A stretch of 64,000 nt of DNA from Streptomyces sp. SW4 (GCA_003248315.1 QKWM01000001.1:310001-374000), one strand, 5' to 3'; positions 48,683 to 61,478 are shown, numbered from the stretch's first letter. Numbers and translations are program-made. Notes: generated by a model from the sequence alone, not told the origin.

Positions 48683-50573
48683 ATGACCCGATCAGCACGG
48701 CATCGGATATCCGACCTGTCCGCCGAACAGCGGGCGCTGCTCACCCGCAGACTCAAGACCCGCACCGCCGGCGCCGAGGCCGCCGCCGACGCCGAGGCCG
48801 CCGCCCAGGCCGCCGACGGCACCGAGGCCGGCCACTACGACGTGGTGGTCCTGGGCGGCGGGGCGGCCGGCCTCACCCTCGCGCTCCACCTGCGGCGGGC
48901 CCGGCCGGGCGTGAGGGTGCTGGTCGCCGAGCGGCAGGAGCACCCCGTCCCCGAGGCCGCGCACAAGGTCGGCGAGTCGACCGTGGAGATCGCCGCCCAC
49001 TATCTGCGCGACGTCCTCGGACTCGGCGAACACCTGGAGCAGCGGCAGATCCGCAAATTCGGTCTCCGCATGTTCTTCAGCAACGGGGACAACACCGATA
49101 TCGCCGACCGGGTCGAGCTGGGCAGTTCGGTATTTCCGCCGCTGGCCACCTATCAGCTCGACCGCGGCCGTCTGGAGAACGAACTCGGGGCGGCCTGTGC
49201 GCGCGAGGGCATCGCATTCCTCCCGGGGAGCAGGGTCCTCCAGGTCGACTGCGCGCCCGACGCCTCGCCCCACCGGATCCGGCTGGCCGTGGACGGCCGC
49301 GAACGCCTCGTCCACGCCCGCTGGGTGGTCGACGCCACCGGGCGCAGCCACTTCCTCGGGCGGCGCTTCGGCCTGCGCAAGGAGGTGGGGCACAAGGCCA
49401 ACGCGGCCTGGTTCCGGGTCGGCCGGCCCATCGACCTCGGTTCCTGGAGCGACGACCCCGACTGGCACGCGCGGCTGAAGGAGGGCCGGCGCGAGCTGTC
49501 CACCAACCACCTGATGGGCCCCGGCTACTGGGTCTGGCTCATCCGGCTCGCCTCCGACGCCATCAGCATCGGCATCGTCGCGGACGCCGGCGCGCACCGG
49601 TTCGACGAGTTCAACACCCTCGACAAGGCCCTGGGCTGGCTGCGCCGCCACGAGCCGCAGTGCGCCCGGGCGGTGACCGAGCACCAGGACCGGATCCAGG
49701 ACTTCCGCGTCATGAAGGACTACGCCTACAGCTGCGAACGGGTGTACGACGGCGTCGGCCGCTGGTGCCTGACGGGCGAGTCCGGCGTCTTCCTGGACCC
49801 GCTGTACTCCCGGGACTGGACCTGATCGCCATCAGCAACACCCTGGTGACCAACCTGGTGACCAGGTCGCTCGACGGCGAGGACGTCACCGTGCGGGCAT
49901 CCGTCCACGACGCGCTCTTCCGGCGCGTCACCGACATGTGGCTCGCCGTCTACGAGAACCAGTACGCGCTGATGGGCAACGCCCGCGTGATGGTCTCCAA
50001 GGTGATCTGGGACACCGCCTTCTACTGGGGCGTCTTCGGCCTGCTCTTCTTCCAGGACCGGTTCCGCACGGTGGCCGACACCCCCTCGGTCGCCGCCGAC
50101 CTGGAACGCCTCACCGACATCAGCAACCGGGTCCAGGCGTTCTTCCGCGAGTGGGCGGCCCTCGACGACTCCCGTCTCGACCCCCGGTTCGTCGACCTGT
50201 ACTCCCCGCTGGACTTCATGGTGCGGCTGCACGCGGGCATGGCCGACGACCTGACCGACGCCACGTTCCCGAGCGTTTCTCGGCCAACACCGGGCTCTTC
50301 GCCCAACTGGCCGGGCAACTGGTCACCGCGGTCATCGACGCCCACGGCGACCGGTACGGCGACGACCGGGTCATGGCCCAGGTCCAGAGCTGGCAGCGGG
50401 ACCCGCTGATCGCCGACCTGGTCGCCGCCCACCGCCGGGAACGCCATCGCAACCCCACCAGCGAGGGCTGGATCGCCCTGCCCACGACCGGCCCGCGGGC
50501 GAGCAGCCCGGGCCGGCGACCGAACGGAGCGGACGGCATGGAACCCCACCCCAGCGAGGTCAGCTATGCATGA
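48683..50573 (+). CDS. Flavin-dependent halogenase paralog 1
   Basis: About 630 residues after repair. Residues 1-50 form an extra segment with SDLSAEQRALLTRRLK, then FAD-binding VVVLGGGAAGLTLALHLRR, KVGEST, and RKFGLRMFF whose Lys (about K125) aligns with the catalytic Lys of flavin halogenases. The second signature, WxWxIP, reads WVWLIRL here. FLDPLYS and an NQYALMGNARVMVSKVIWD helix follow. It would use FADH2, O2 and halide on a substrate, possibly carrier-bound. Two losses (near 49815 and 50272). First gene of the coupled operon; overlaps paralog 2 by eight bases. Confidence 0.82.
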
Positions 50574-52262
50574 CACCTCCGAGCGCTTCGACGTGGCCGT
50601 CCTCGGCGGCGGCATCGCCGGGCTGACCCTGGCCCTTCAGCTCAGGCGCTCCGATCCGGACCTGCGCATCGCCGTCCTCGAACGGCAGCCGCACCCGGTG
50701 CCCGAGGCCGCCCACAAGGTCGGCGAGTCCAGCGTCGAGGTCCAGGCCCACTATCTGCGCGACGTCCTCGGCCTGAAGGACCACCTGGAGACCGAGCAGC
50801 TGCGCAAGTTCGGCCTGCGCATGTTCTTCAGCCACGCCGGCAACGAGGACATCGCCCGGCGCGTGGAGTACGGTCAGGTCTCCGAGGCGCCCCTGGCCTC
50901 CTACCAGCTCGACCGGGGCCGGCTGGAGAACGCCCTCGGCCGGCTCGTCGCCGACCTGGGAGTGACGTTCCGCCGGCCCTGCAAGGTCCGGGACGTGGCC
51001 CTGGCCACCGGCGGCGACGACCACCTCGTCCACGTCCAGGAGGGGACGCAGCGGCGCACGCTGCGGGCCCGCTGGGTCGTCGACGCGACCGGGCGCGCCG
51101 GCCTGCTCAAGCGCAAGCTGGGCTGGCCCGGCCGGTGGGCCACCGCGCCAACGCCGCCTGGTTCCGCATCGGCCACGAGGTCGACGTACAGCAGTGGTCG
51201 GACGACGAGCGGTGGCGGGCCCGGGTCGAGGAGGGTCTGCGCCGGCTGTCCACCAACCACCTCATGGGGCCCGGCTACTGGGTCTGGCTCATCCCGCTCG
51301 CGTCGGGCTCCACCAGCATCGGCATCGTCGCCGACGACGCGGCGCACCCGTTCGACGGGTTCAACACCCTGGAACGCGCCCTGGAGTGGCTGGACGCGCA
51401 CGAGCCGCAGTGCGCGGCCGAGGTGCGCCGCCACCGGGAGAAGATCCAGGACTTCCGGGTGATGAAGGACTACGCCTACGGCTGCCGGCAGGTGTACTCC
51501 GAGGACCGCTGGTGCCTGATCGGTGAGGCCGGGGTGTCGATCGACCCGCTGTACTCCTCGGGCGGCGACCTCATGGCCATCGGCAACGGCCTCGTCACCG
51601 ACCTCGTCACCCGGGACCGCCGGGGCGAGGACGTCACCGACCGGGCCGTGGCGCACAACCAGATCTACCTGGTGCTCAGCGAGATCTGGCTGGTCGCCTA
51701 CGAGGGCCAGTACCCGGTCATGGCCGACCCGCAGGTGATGGTGGCCAAGGTCGTCTGGGACACGATCATCTACTGGGCCGTGCCCGGCCTGCTGTTCTTC
51801 CACGACACCTTCCGCCGCCTCGGCGAGAGCCCCCGCGCCTACGCCGACCTCCAGCGCACCTGGCTGCTGCACGCCCGGGTCCAGCAGTTCTTCCGGGAGT
51901 GGCACTCCGCCGGCAACGAGCCGGCCTCCGACGTCTTCGCCGACCCCTACAGCCTGCTCGACTTCATCGTCGACCTGCACAACGGCATGGCGGCCGGCCT
52001 CGGCGACGACGAGCTGGAGGAACAGTTCACCCGCAACGTGGACCTGCTGGAGCGGCTCGCGGGCCAGCTGGTGGACACCGTCGCCGGGCGACTGGAGCGG
52101 CGCGGCGCCGACGACACCGCCCGAAACCTGGTCGACCGCTGGCGCGCCGACGCCCTGCTGAGCGAGGCCGTCGAGCGCTACCGGGAGCGCAAGGACGGCA
52201 TGGAGCCCGTCGACAGCGCCTGGATCACCCTCGGCACCCGGACGACGGCGGTGGCGCCGTGA
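50566..52262 (+). CDS. Flavin-dependent halogenase paralog 2
   Basis: About 565 residues after repair. VAVLGGGIAGLTLALQLRR, KVGESS, Lys81 in RKFGLRMFF and, alone among the three, the intact signature WVWLIPL. The downstream segment has IDPLYSSGGDLMAIGNGL, where the other two have YSPGLDLIA or a break. One loss near 51135. This paralog has the most canonical motifs and is the likeliest true halogenase of the set. No N-terminal extension. Confidence 0.85.
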
Positions 52263-52276
52263 AGGACAGGAGCACG

Positions 52277-54053
52277 ATGAACGACAGGACCGTCGCCCCT
52301 TCCGCAGCGGACGACGCCGTCGACACCCCAGACGCCCTCGACACCCCCGACGCCGTCGACACCGTCGACGTCGCCGTGGTCGGCGGGGCGCCGCCGGCCT
52401 CACCCTGGCCCTGCACCTGCGCGAGCACCGCCCCGGCACCCGGGTCCTGGTGCTGGAGCGCCAGGAGCACCCGGTGCCGGAGGCGACCCACAAGGTCGGC
52501 GAGTCCACCGTGGAGATCGCCGGCCACTACCTGCGCCAGGTGCTCGGACTCGAACAGCACCTCCGGTCCCAGCAGTTGAACAAGTACGGGCTGCGGGTGT
52601 TCTTCTCCAAGGACGGCAACGACGACATCACCCGCCGTGTGGAACTCGGCCACTCCGTCCGCCCCCGGGCGCCGTCGGCACCTACCAGCTCGACCGCGGC
52701 CGGCTGGAGAACGCCCTGGCGCACGAGGTGACCGCCCGCGGCATGCGGTTCCTGTCCGGGGCGAAGGTCGAGGCCGTCGACCTGGTCCCGGGCGACGAGC
52801 ACCACCGGCTGCGGGTCCGCACCTCCGACGGCACCACCAGGAACGTCCGCGCACGGTGGGTGGTGGACGCCACCGGGCGGACCTCCCTGCTCAAACGCCG
52901 GCTCGGCCTCGCCAAGAGCGTCGGCCACCGGGCCAACGCCGTGTGGTTCCGGGTCGGCTGCCCCATCGACGTCGACCAGTGGTCCGACGACCCGCAGTGG
53001 CACGCCAGGATCGAGGAGGGCCGGCGGGAGCTGTCCACCAACCACCTCATGGGCCCCGGCTACTGGGTCTGGCTGATCCGGCTCGCCTCCGGCTCCACCA
53101 GCGTGGGCATCGTCACCGACCCGGACCTGCACCGCTTCGAGGACCTCAACCGCTTCGAGCGCGCCCTGGAATGGCTCGACGCGCACGAGCCGCAGTGCGC
53201 CGGCGTCGTCCGGCAGCACCTCGACCGGATCCAGGACTTCCGGGTGATGAAGGACTACGCCTACAGCTGCGAACAGGTCTTCTCCGCGGACCGCTGGTGC
53301 CTGGCCGGGAGGCCGGCGTCTTCCTCGACCCCCTGTACTCCCCGGGGCTGGACCTCATCGCCATCAGCAACGGCCTGATCACCGACCTGATCGCGCACGC
53401 CCTCGACGGCGACGACGTCGAGGAACTCGCCGCCGTCCACAATCAGGTCTTCCTCCTCGTCGCCGAGGGCTGGCTGAGCATCTACGAGAACCAGTACGCG
53501 CTCATGGGCAATGCCCGGGTCATGCTCGCCAAGGTCATCTGGGACACCGCCGTGTACTGGGCGGTCCCCGGACTGCTGTTCTTCCACGACGCGCTGCGGC
53601 GCCTCGGGACCGGCCCGCCATGGTGACCGGACTGGCCCGGTTCAGCGCGGCGAGCCGGGAGGTGCAGCGCTTCTTCCGGGAGTGGGCCGCGGCCGACGAC
53701 GACCCGGCCGAGCCGGCCCCTTCGTCCGCTTCTACGACTTCGACTTCATGAGCCGCCTGCACATCGGCATGACGGCGGGGCTCGGCGAAGCCGGACTCGA
53801 CGCGCAGTTCGCGGCCAACGTCCGGTTCATCGAGCATCTCTCCGGCCAGCTGGTGCTGACCGTGCTGGAGGAGTTCGAGGCCGAACCGTGGAACCCGGCC
53901 AAGCGCGAGCAGGCCCGGCGCTGGCGGGCCGACCAGGCGCTGATGGACCTCGTCGACATCCACCTGCGGGAACGCGAGGCCACGCCGCTCACCGACCGGT
54001 GGATCCGGCTGCGGCCCGCCGGCGAGACCGTCGGCACGGGGGAGGCCCGGTGA
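52277..54053 (+). CDS. Flavin-dependent halogenase paralog 3
   Basis: About 593 residues after repair. An acidic N-terminal tail with repeated DTPDA units, then VDVAVVGG, KVGEST, Lys in LNKYGLRVFF, WVWLIRL and FLDPLYSPGLDLIAISNGL. Five single-base losses (near 52390, 52675, 53307, 53617 and 53722) make this the most broken reading, yet every block is present. Its stop overlaps the thioesterase start (GTGA). AGGAGC precedes ATG 52277. Confidence 0.82.
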
Positions 54054-54934
54054 CCGGCCGGCCGGACGCGGCGGCGATCCCGCTCAAGCGCGTCGCCCGG
54101 CTGCCCCGGGACCAGCGGGCCCGCCTCGTCGCGCACCTGCGCGGCAGGCCGCACGAGGCCCGCCCGGCGGGCGAGTGGTTCGTCCGGCACCCGGCCGCCG
54201 ACCCCCCCGCGCTGCGGCTGTTCTGCTTCCCCTACGCCGGCGGCGGGGCGTCCGCCTTCCGCGGCTGGGGCGCACACCTGCCGGCCGGCGTCGAGGTGAC
54301 GGCGGTCCAGCCGCCGGGCCGCGAGACCCGGGTCGCCGAAGCCCCGCTGCGGCGCCTGGACACCCTGGTGGAGGCGCTGTACGAGGCCGTCCTGCCACGC
54401 CTGGAGCTGCCGTACGCCTTCTTCGGCCACAGCATGGGCGCCCTCGTCGCCTTCGAACTGACCCGGCGCCTGCGCCGCGCCGGAGCACCGCTGCCGACCC
54501 GGCTGCTGCTCGGCGCGTTCCGGGCGCCCCAGCTGCCCAACCCGCACATCCGGATCCACCACCTGCCCGACGAAGTGCTCAAGACGGTGCTGCGCAAGGA
54601 GGGCACGCCCGCGCGGGTGCTCGACGACGACGAGCTGATGCGCGCCCTGCTGCCCACCCTCCGGGCCGACCTGGAGGTCTGCGACACCTACCGCTACCGG
54701 GAGGAGGCCGCGCTGCCCGTGCCCCTGTCCGTCTACGGCGGCCACCAGGACGTGCGCGTCGGCCGCGGCGACCTCGCCGCGTGGCGCGCGCAGGCCGACG
54801 GGCCGTTCCGGCTCGTGATGCTCCCCGGTTCGCACTTCTTCCTGCACAGCTCTCACGACCTGCTGCTGGCCGAGCTCGCCCGCGACCTCGGGCCGGCCCT
54901 TCGCGCCACGGAAGGGGACAGGCGCCATGACTGA
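54050..54934 (+). CDS. Type II thioesterase
   Basis: 294 residues, continuous. LRLFCFPYAGGGASAFRGW, nucleophile in FFGHSMGALVAFEL, acid in GGHQDVRV and His in LPGSHFFLHS. Such enzymes clear or release acyl groups from carrier proteins. Before the catalytic domain lies a helix RLPRDQRARLVAHLRGR that resembles the extra helix of halogenase 1. The start GTG overlaps the halogenase stop; the end overlaps the PKS start by eight bases. Confidence 0.9.
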   Translation: MTGRPDAAAIPLKRVARLPRDQRARLVAHLRGRPHEARPAGEWFVRHPAADPPALRLFCFPYAGGGASAFRGWGAHLPAGVEVTAVQPPGRETRVAEAPLRRLDTLVEALYEAVLPRLELPYAFFGHSMGALVAFELTRRLRRAGAPLPTRLLLGAFRAPQLPNPHIRIHHLPDEVLKTVLRKEGTPARVLDDDELMRALLPTLRADLEVCDTYRYREEAALPVPLSVYGGHQDVRVGRGDLAAWRAQADGPFRLVMLPGSHFFLHSSHDLLLAELARDLGPALRATEGDRRHD

Positions 54935-57900
54935 CCGGTCACCGGCCGGCGCACCGCCGGAACCCATCGCCATCATCGGAATCGGCTGCCGCTTCCCCGG
55001 CGGCGCCGGCACACCCGCCCAGTTCTGGGACCTGCTGTGCGCCGGCGTCGACGCCACCCGCGAACTGCCCCCCGACCGCTGGGAGGCGGGCAAGTTCTAC
55101 GACCCGGACCGGGGCAAGCTCGGCAAGACCGCCACCGTCCGCGGCGGATTCCTCGACCGCATCGACCAGTTCGACGCCCAGTTCTTCGGGATCTCCCCGC
55201 GTGAGGCCGTCTGGCTCGACCCCCAGCAGCGCCTGCTGCTGCACACCGCCTGGGAGGCGCTGGAGGACGGCGGGCAGGTCGCCGCCCGGCTGGCCGGCAG
55301 CGACACCGGCGTCTTCATGGGCGGCTTCACGCTGGACTACCAACTGCTGCAGAACTACGGCGTGCACAGCCGCTACGAACTCCAGTCCCACTCCGCCACC
55401 GGCATGATGATGACGATGCTGGCCAACCGGCTGTCGTACGCCTTCGACTTCCGGGGGCCGAGCATGGCCGTGGACACCGCCTGCTCGGGATCGCTGGTCG
55501 CGGTCCACCTGGCGGCGCGCAGCATCTGGGACGGCGAGTGCTCGCTGGCGCTGGCGGGGGGCGTCAACGTCATGATCGCGCCCAACATGACCATCGCGGA
55601 GTCCAAGGGCGGCTTCCTCGCGCCCGACGGCCGCTCCAAGGCCTTCGACGCCTCCGCCGACGGATACGCGCGGGGCGAGGGCGCCGGCGTGGTCCTGCTC
55701 AAGCCGCTGTCCCGCGCGCTGGCCGACCGGGACCCGGTCCACGCCCTGATCCGCGGCACCGCCGTCTCCCAGGACGGCCACAGCAACGGGATCACCGTGC
55801 CCAACGGGCAGGCGCAGGAGGCCGCGATGCGGGCCGCCTGCGAACGGGCCGGCGTCGCGCCGCGCGACGTCCAGTACGTCGAGGCGCACGGCACCGGCAC
55901 ACCGGTCGGCGACCCCGTCGAGGCGGCCGCCATCGGGCGGGTCTTCTGCGAGGGACGGCCCGCGGGGGAGCGGCTGGTGATCGGGTCCGTCAAGACCAAC
56001 ATCGGTCATCTGGAGGCCGCCGCGGGGGTCGCCGGGCTGATCAAGACGGCCCTGTCCCTCAAGCACCGCCGGATACCCGGCCAGCTGCACCACCGCACGC
56101 CCAACCCGGCGATCGACTTCGCCGGCCTCCGGCTCCACGTCCAGACCGAGCCGGGCGACTGGCCGCCGGCCGACGGGCCGCGCCTCGCCGGCGTGAACTC
56201 GTTCGGCTTCGGCGGCACCAACGCGCACGTGGTCCTCCAGGAACCCCCGGCCGAGCAGCCGCCCACCCCGCGCACCGACGACCCGCGGCACCGCCTGGTG
56301 CCCGTGTCGGCCCGCTCACCCGAGGCGCTGGCCGACACGGCGGCGGCGCTCGCCGACGCCCTCACGGGCGACGACGCGCCCGACCTGCGGGACGTCGGCC
56401 ACACCCGCGCCCTGCGCCGCGACCACCACGAGCACCGGGCCGCCGTGGTCGCCGCCACGGCCGCCGAGGCCGCCGACAAGCTCCGTGCGCTCGCCGCGGG
56501 ACGCCCGGTGAAGGGCGTCGCGACCGGACACGCCCCCACGGGGGAGCGGCCCAAGGTGGCCTTCGTCTGCTCCGGCATGGGGCCCCAGTGGTGGGCCATG
56601 GCCCGCCGGCTGCTGGAGACGGAGCCGGTCTTCCGCGCCGCCGTCGAACGCTGCGACCGCGAACTGGGCGCGCACACCGGCTGGTCCCTGCTCGACGAAC
56701 TCCTCGCCCGCGAGGAGGACTCCCGCATGGCCGAGACGGAGGTCGCCCAGCCGGCCAACTTCGCCGTCCAGCTGGGCCTGGCCGAACTCTGGCGCTCCTG
56801 GGGCGTCACGCCCGACGCCGTCGTCGGCCACAGCACCGGCGAGGTCGCCGCCCAGTACCTGGCGGGCGTCCTCGGCTTCGAGGACGCGGTCAAGGTGAAC
56901 TATCACCGCAGCAGCCTCCAGCAGCGCGCCACCGGCACCGGCCGGATGCTCGCCGTGGGGCTGACCCCGCAGACCCTGGACCGGGCCGTGGCGGACGCCG
57001 GTCCCGGGGTCTCGGTGGCCGCCGTCAACAGCCCGACCTCCGTGACCCTGGCCGGTGACGCGCGGATCCTTCAGGACATGGCGGCCCAGCTGGAGACCTT
57101 CGGGGTCTTCCACCGCTTCCTGTCCGTCAAGGTCCCCTACCACAGCCACTTCATGGACCCGCTGCGCGAGGACCTCCAGAAGGGGCTGGCCGACCTCCGC
57201 CCGGCCACCGCCGCCCTCCCCCTGTACTCGACGGTGACCGGGACCCGTATCGACGGGCGCGGCGCCGACGCCCACTACTGGTGGCAGAACGTCCGCGCGA
57301 CCGTGCTGTTCGCCGCCGCCTTCCGGCAGATGATCGCCGACGGCTACACCCACTTCGTGGAACTGAGCCCGCACCCGGTGCTCGCCGGCCCCATGCGGGA
57401 ACTGCTGGCCGAGCAGGAGCGGGACGGGCTCGTGCTGCCCTCGCTGCGCCGCGACGAACCCGACGAGGCCGTGCTGCTCGGCTCCCTCGGCGCCCTCTAC
57501 AGCCACGGCCACGACGTCGACTGGCGGGCGCTGCACGGCGACGACGGCCGCCCGGTGCCGCTGCCCGCCTACCCCTGGCAGCTCAAGAGCTACTGGAACG
57601 AGTCGGCGGAGGCCCGCGAGGACCGCCACTACGACGAGGCGCACCCCCTGCTCGGGCAGCGCATGAACGCCACCCACCCCACCTGGGAACGCGAACTCAA
57701 CCCCGGTCGGCTGCCGTTCCTCGCCGACCACCGGGTGCAGGGGAGCACCGTGTTCCCCGGCGCCGCCTACATCGAGCTGGCGCTGGCGGCGGCGCACGAG
57801 ACGTACGGCGACGGCGACTACAGCGTCGAGGACGTCGAACTGCGCAAGGCCCTCGTCCTGCCGGACACGTGCGACCCGCGGCTGCGCACCACCCTGTACC

Positions 57901-60540
57901 GCGAGACCGGCCGGGTCGAGATCGCCGCGTTCACGGCCTCCCCCGGCGGAGACCGCACCTGGACGCTGCACGCCACCGCCCGGCTCGGACGCCGCCCCGC
58001 GACGCGCAGACGCGATCTGAACAGCGCACGGGCCGGCTGCGGACACCACCTGACCCGCGAGGAGTTCTACACGCGGGTCGAGCGGATGGGCTTCCAGTAC
58101 GGGCCCGCCTTCCGCGCCGTCCAGGAGGTCGCCACCGGCCCCGGCCGCGCCGTCGGGCGGATCACCGTACCCGAGCCCCTCCGGGACGAAGTCGCCGCCC
58201 ACCGGTTCCACCCCGGCCTCGTCGACGCGGCGTTCCAGGTGCTGCTGGCGTCGGCCGCGCCGGGGGACACGGACGGCTCCCCGCCGGGCGGCCCCTATCT
58301 GCCGGTGGCCATCGACAGCGTGACCGTCCTCCGCCCCCCGGCACGCGAGATGTTCGTGCTGGCCGAGGCCGGCCACGCCGACGCGGCCTCCCTCGTCAGC
58401 GACGTCGCCCTGTGCGACGCCGACGGCACCGTCCTCGCCGAGATCCGCGGGTTCCGGGCGCGGTCCCTGGACACCGCGGCCGGCCTGACCCCCGAACGCA
58501 TCGACCAGGGGCTCTACGAGGTCCGGTGGCGCCCCGCGCCCCGCGAGGACGACGGGCGGAAGCGGACCGCACCGGCCCCGGACGGCGCCTGGGTGGTGTT
58601 CACCGGCGACAACGGCGTCGGCACCGAGGCCGCCCGGCTGCTGGGCGCGGACGGACGCCGGGTGGTCACGGTCGCCCACGGCGCGGTGGCCGAGCCCGTC
58701 GAACGACCGGACGGCCGCTTCGTGCTCGACCCGACGCGGGCCGAGCACTACACGTGGCTGGTGCGCCGGCTCGCGCCGGACACCGGCATCGGCGCGGTGG
58801 TGCACCTGTGGAGCCTCGACGCCGAGTTCACCGAGGACGGTCCGGTCACGGCGCTCCAGGACGGCCAGGACCTGGGCGCCCTGTCCGTCCTGCACCTGAT
58901 GCAGGCCCTCTCCGCCGGGGTCACCCGGGCCCTGCCGCGGGTCTGGCTGGTCACCCGCGGCGCACAGGCCGTCGGCGACCGGGCGCGGCCCCTCGCGCTC
59001 GCGCAGTCCCCGATGTGGGGCATCGGCCGGGTCGTCGGCCACCAGGAGTTCACCGGCATGTGGGGCGGCCTCGTCGACCTCGGCACCGGGCCGGACGCGC
59101 AGGAGGCGCGCCGCCTCGTCGACGAGATCACCGCGCCGCACGGCGAGGACCAGATCGCCTTCCGCGACGGACGGCGCCACGTCGCGCGCCTGGCCCGCTG
59201 CGACACGCTCGGCCCGCCCTTCCCGACGACCCTGCGGCCCGACGCCACCTACCTGGTCACCGGCGGGTCCGGCGCCCTCGGCAGGCTCGTCGCCCGGTTC
59301 CTCGCCGACCGCGGCGCACGCCACCTGGCCCTGCTGGGCCGCACGCCCGTGCCCCCGCGGGAGGACTGGCACACGCTGCCCGACGGCCACCCCGGCGCGA
59401 TCTGGCCGACGACCTGCTCCGGCTGGAGCACCGCGGGGTGCGCGTCCACTGCGCCGCCGTCGACACCGCCGACGAGGACGCCCTGCGCGCCTGGCACGCG
59501 GAACACCGGCGGCTGCGCCGGCCCCCCGTGGCGGGCGTGGTGCACGCCGCCGGGGTCGTCGAGGACGAGCTGACGGCACGGATGAGCCGGGACACCTTCC
59601 GGCGCGTCCTGCGGCCCAAACTGCACGGCGGCTGGCTGCTGCACCGCCTGTTCGCCGACGATCCGCTGGAGTTCTTCGTCCTGTTCGGCTCGGTCGGGTC
59701 CGTCATCGCCTCGGCCGGTCAGGCCAACTACGCCGCGGCCAACGCCTTCCTCGACGCGCTCGCCCACCACCGGCGGTCCCTCGGCCTGCCCGCCCTCAGC
59801 ATCGGGTGGGGCCCCTGGTCCGTCGGCATGGTGGAGCAGCTCGGCCTGGAGCAGATGTACGCCCGGCGCGGCATCGAACTGATCACCCCGAGGCCGGCGA
59901 CCGCATCCTCGGCAGGCTCCTCGGCCGGCACCCGGCGCACGTGCTGGCGATCACCGCCGACTGGGCGACCGCCCGGGCGACGTCCGTGTCCGGACAGCTC
60001 CCGCCGATGTACGCCGAACTCGACGCGGAACCGGACGGCACGACGGACGGCCGGGAGCCGGCCGCCTCCGCCGACGCGGTGCTCGACGCCCTGCGGCGCA
60101 TGCCGGAGACCGACCGGCCGGCCGCGCTCGCCGCGCACCTGCACGACATCGCCGCACGCGTCCTGGGGCTCGACCCGGGGGAGTTCGGCGACGACGAGAA
60201 CCTGAGCAACCTGGGCATCGACTCGCTGATGGCCGTCGAGGTCAAGCACCGCGTCGAGGCGACCCTGCGCGCCGAGGTCTCCGTCCTGGACCTGCTCCAG
60301 GGCGTCAGCGTCCGCGCGCTCGCCGCCCGGCTCCTGCCCCTGCTGGACCTGGACGCGCCCGAGGGACGGACGGAATCCGGTACGGACGCCGGGGACGAGG
60401 AGCCGGCCGAGACCGGCGAACTCGCCGCCCTGCTCGCCCAGGTGCCGCCCGACGAACTGGAGCGGCTGCTGGACGAACTGGAGAAGGACCAGCCCACCGA
60501 GGACCCCACGGGAGCGGTGAACCATGACCCTGTCGCTTAG
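54927..60540 (+). CDS. Iterative type I polyketide synthase, KS-AT-DH-KR-ACP
   Basis: About 1871 residues after repair. KS (11-435) with Cys186 in DTACSGS, His321 in EAHGTGTP and KTNIGHLEAA; AT (about 545-870) with Ser636 in GHSTGEVAA and a YHSHFM motif like that of highly reducing fungal PKS and animal FAS; DH (about 905-1190) with His935 in ADHRVQGSTVFPG and Asp1100 in HPGLVDAAF; structural plus active KR (about 1200-1690) with TGGSGALG and Tyr in QANYAAAN; ACP with Ser about 1767 in LGIDSLMAVE; then a C-terminal helix. No ER or TE domain, so the product is probably an unsaturated or partly reduced chain. Breaks near 59400 and 59890. Confidence 0.92.
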
Positions 60541-61478
60541 CAGACTGCGCCGCGCCGTGATGGGCGTCCCGACGCGGAGGCCGTCGCCTTCAGCCGGGGC
60601 GACACCCCCACCTGGCGGCACCTGGAGGCCGCCGTACGCGCCGCGGTCGGCGGATACCACGCCGTCCTCGACGGCAGCCGCCTTCAGGACCTGGTCCCCC
60701 GACTGGACCGGACACCGCTGGAACTGCGGGGCTACGCCTACGAAGGCGCCGCCATGGGGCTGACCGGACTCGACTGCTTCCTGCCCGGAAGGTCCCGGCT
60801 GACGGCCTATCTGTCCGGCCCCGGCAGCCCGCACCTGTACATGGCGCACATCGGCGCCGGCGAGGCACTGGCCCGGCTGCGCCGCAGGCCCGAACCCTTT
60901 CTGCGGCGCATGAGCGATCCCGCGCTGCGGTGGCTGGTGATGGACGGCTACGGCTTCCACGAGGGCTTCTTCACACCGGACCGGTTCGTCGACCGGCACC
61001 AGGTGCCCGCCCGCCTGTCGCCCTTCGCCCGGCGCGTCTTCGACCAGGGCGTCGGCCGCAGCATCTGGTTCACCTCGGGGCCGAACCCACCTCGATCGCC
61101 CGCACCGTCGCCGCGTTCCCGGCACACCGGCACCCCGACCTCTGGCTGGGCGTCGGCGTGGCCTGCGGCTACGTCGGCGGCGTGGACCGGGCCGCCGTCG
61201 AGGCCCTGCGCACGGCGGCCGGCCGGCACGCGGCACGGATGGCGGTCGGGACGGCGTTCGTGGCCAAGGGCCGCATCAGGGCCGGCAATCCCGTGCCCGG
61301 CACCGCCCTGGCCTGCGAGGTGCTCTGCGGCATCTCCGACGAGGAGGCCGCGCGCCACGTCGACCGGGCCTTCGAGGACCTGCCCGACAGCCCCTCCGAG
61401 CCCGCCTACGACACCCTCCAGAACCGCCTGGAGGCCGCGCTCACCACCGCCCCGTCGGCGACGGGAGACACCCGATGA
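60524..61478 (+). CDS. DUF1702 family protein, paralog A
   Basis: About 318 residues after repair. The family blocks YEGAAMGLTGLDCF, VMDGYGFHEGFFTP, FDQGVGRSIWFTSG and GVGVACGYVGGVDRA are clear. DUF1702 proteins are of unknown activity and recur in enediyne biosynthesis cassettes. It starts 17 bases inside the PKS 3' end, with GGGAGCGG as ribosome site. Breaks near 60572 and 61085. Four-base overlap with paralog B. Confidence 0.82.

Noticed and set aside
56316..59579. A 1087-codon minus-strand frame opposite the PKS
   Set aside because: Pure antisense shadow; the plus-strand PKS has complete domains.
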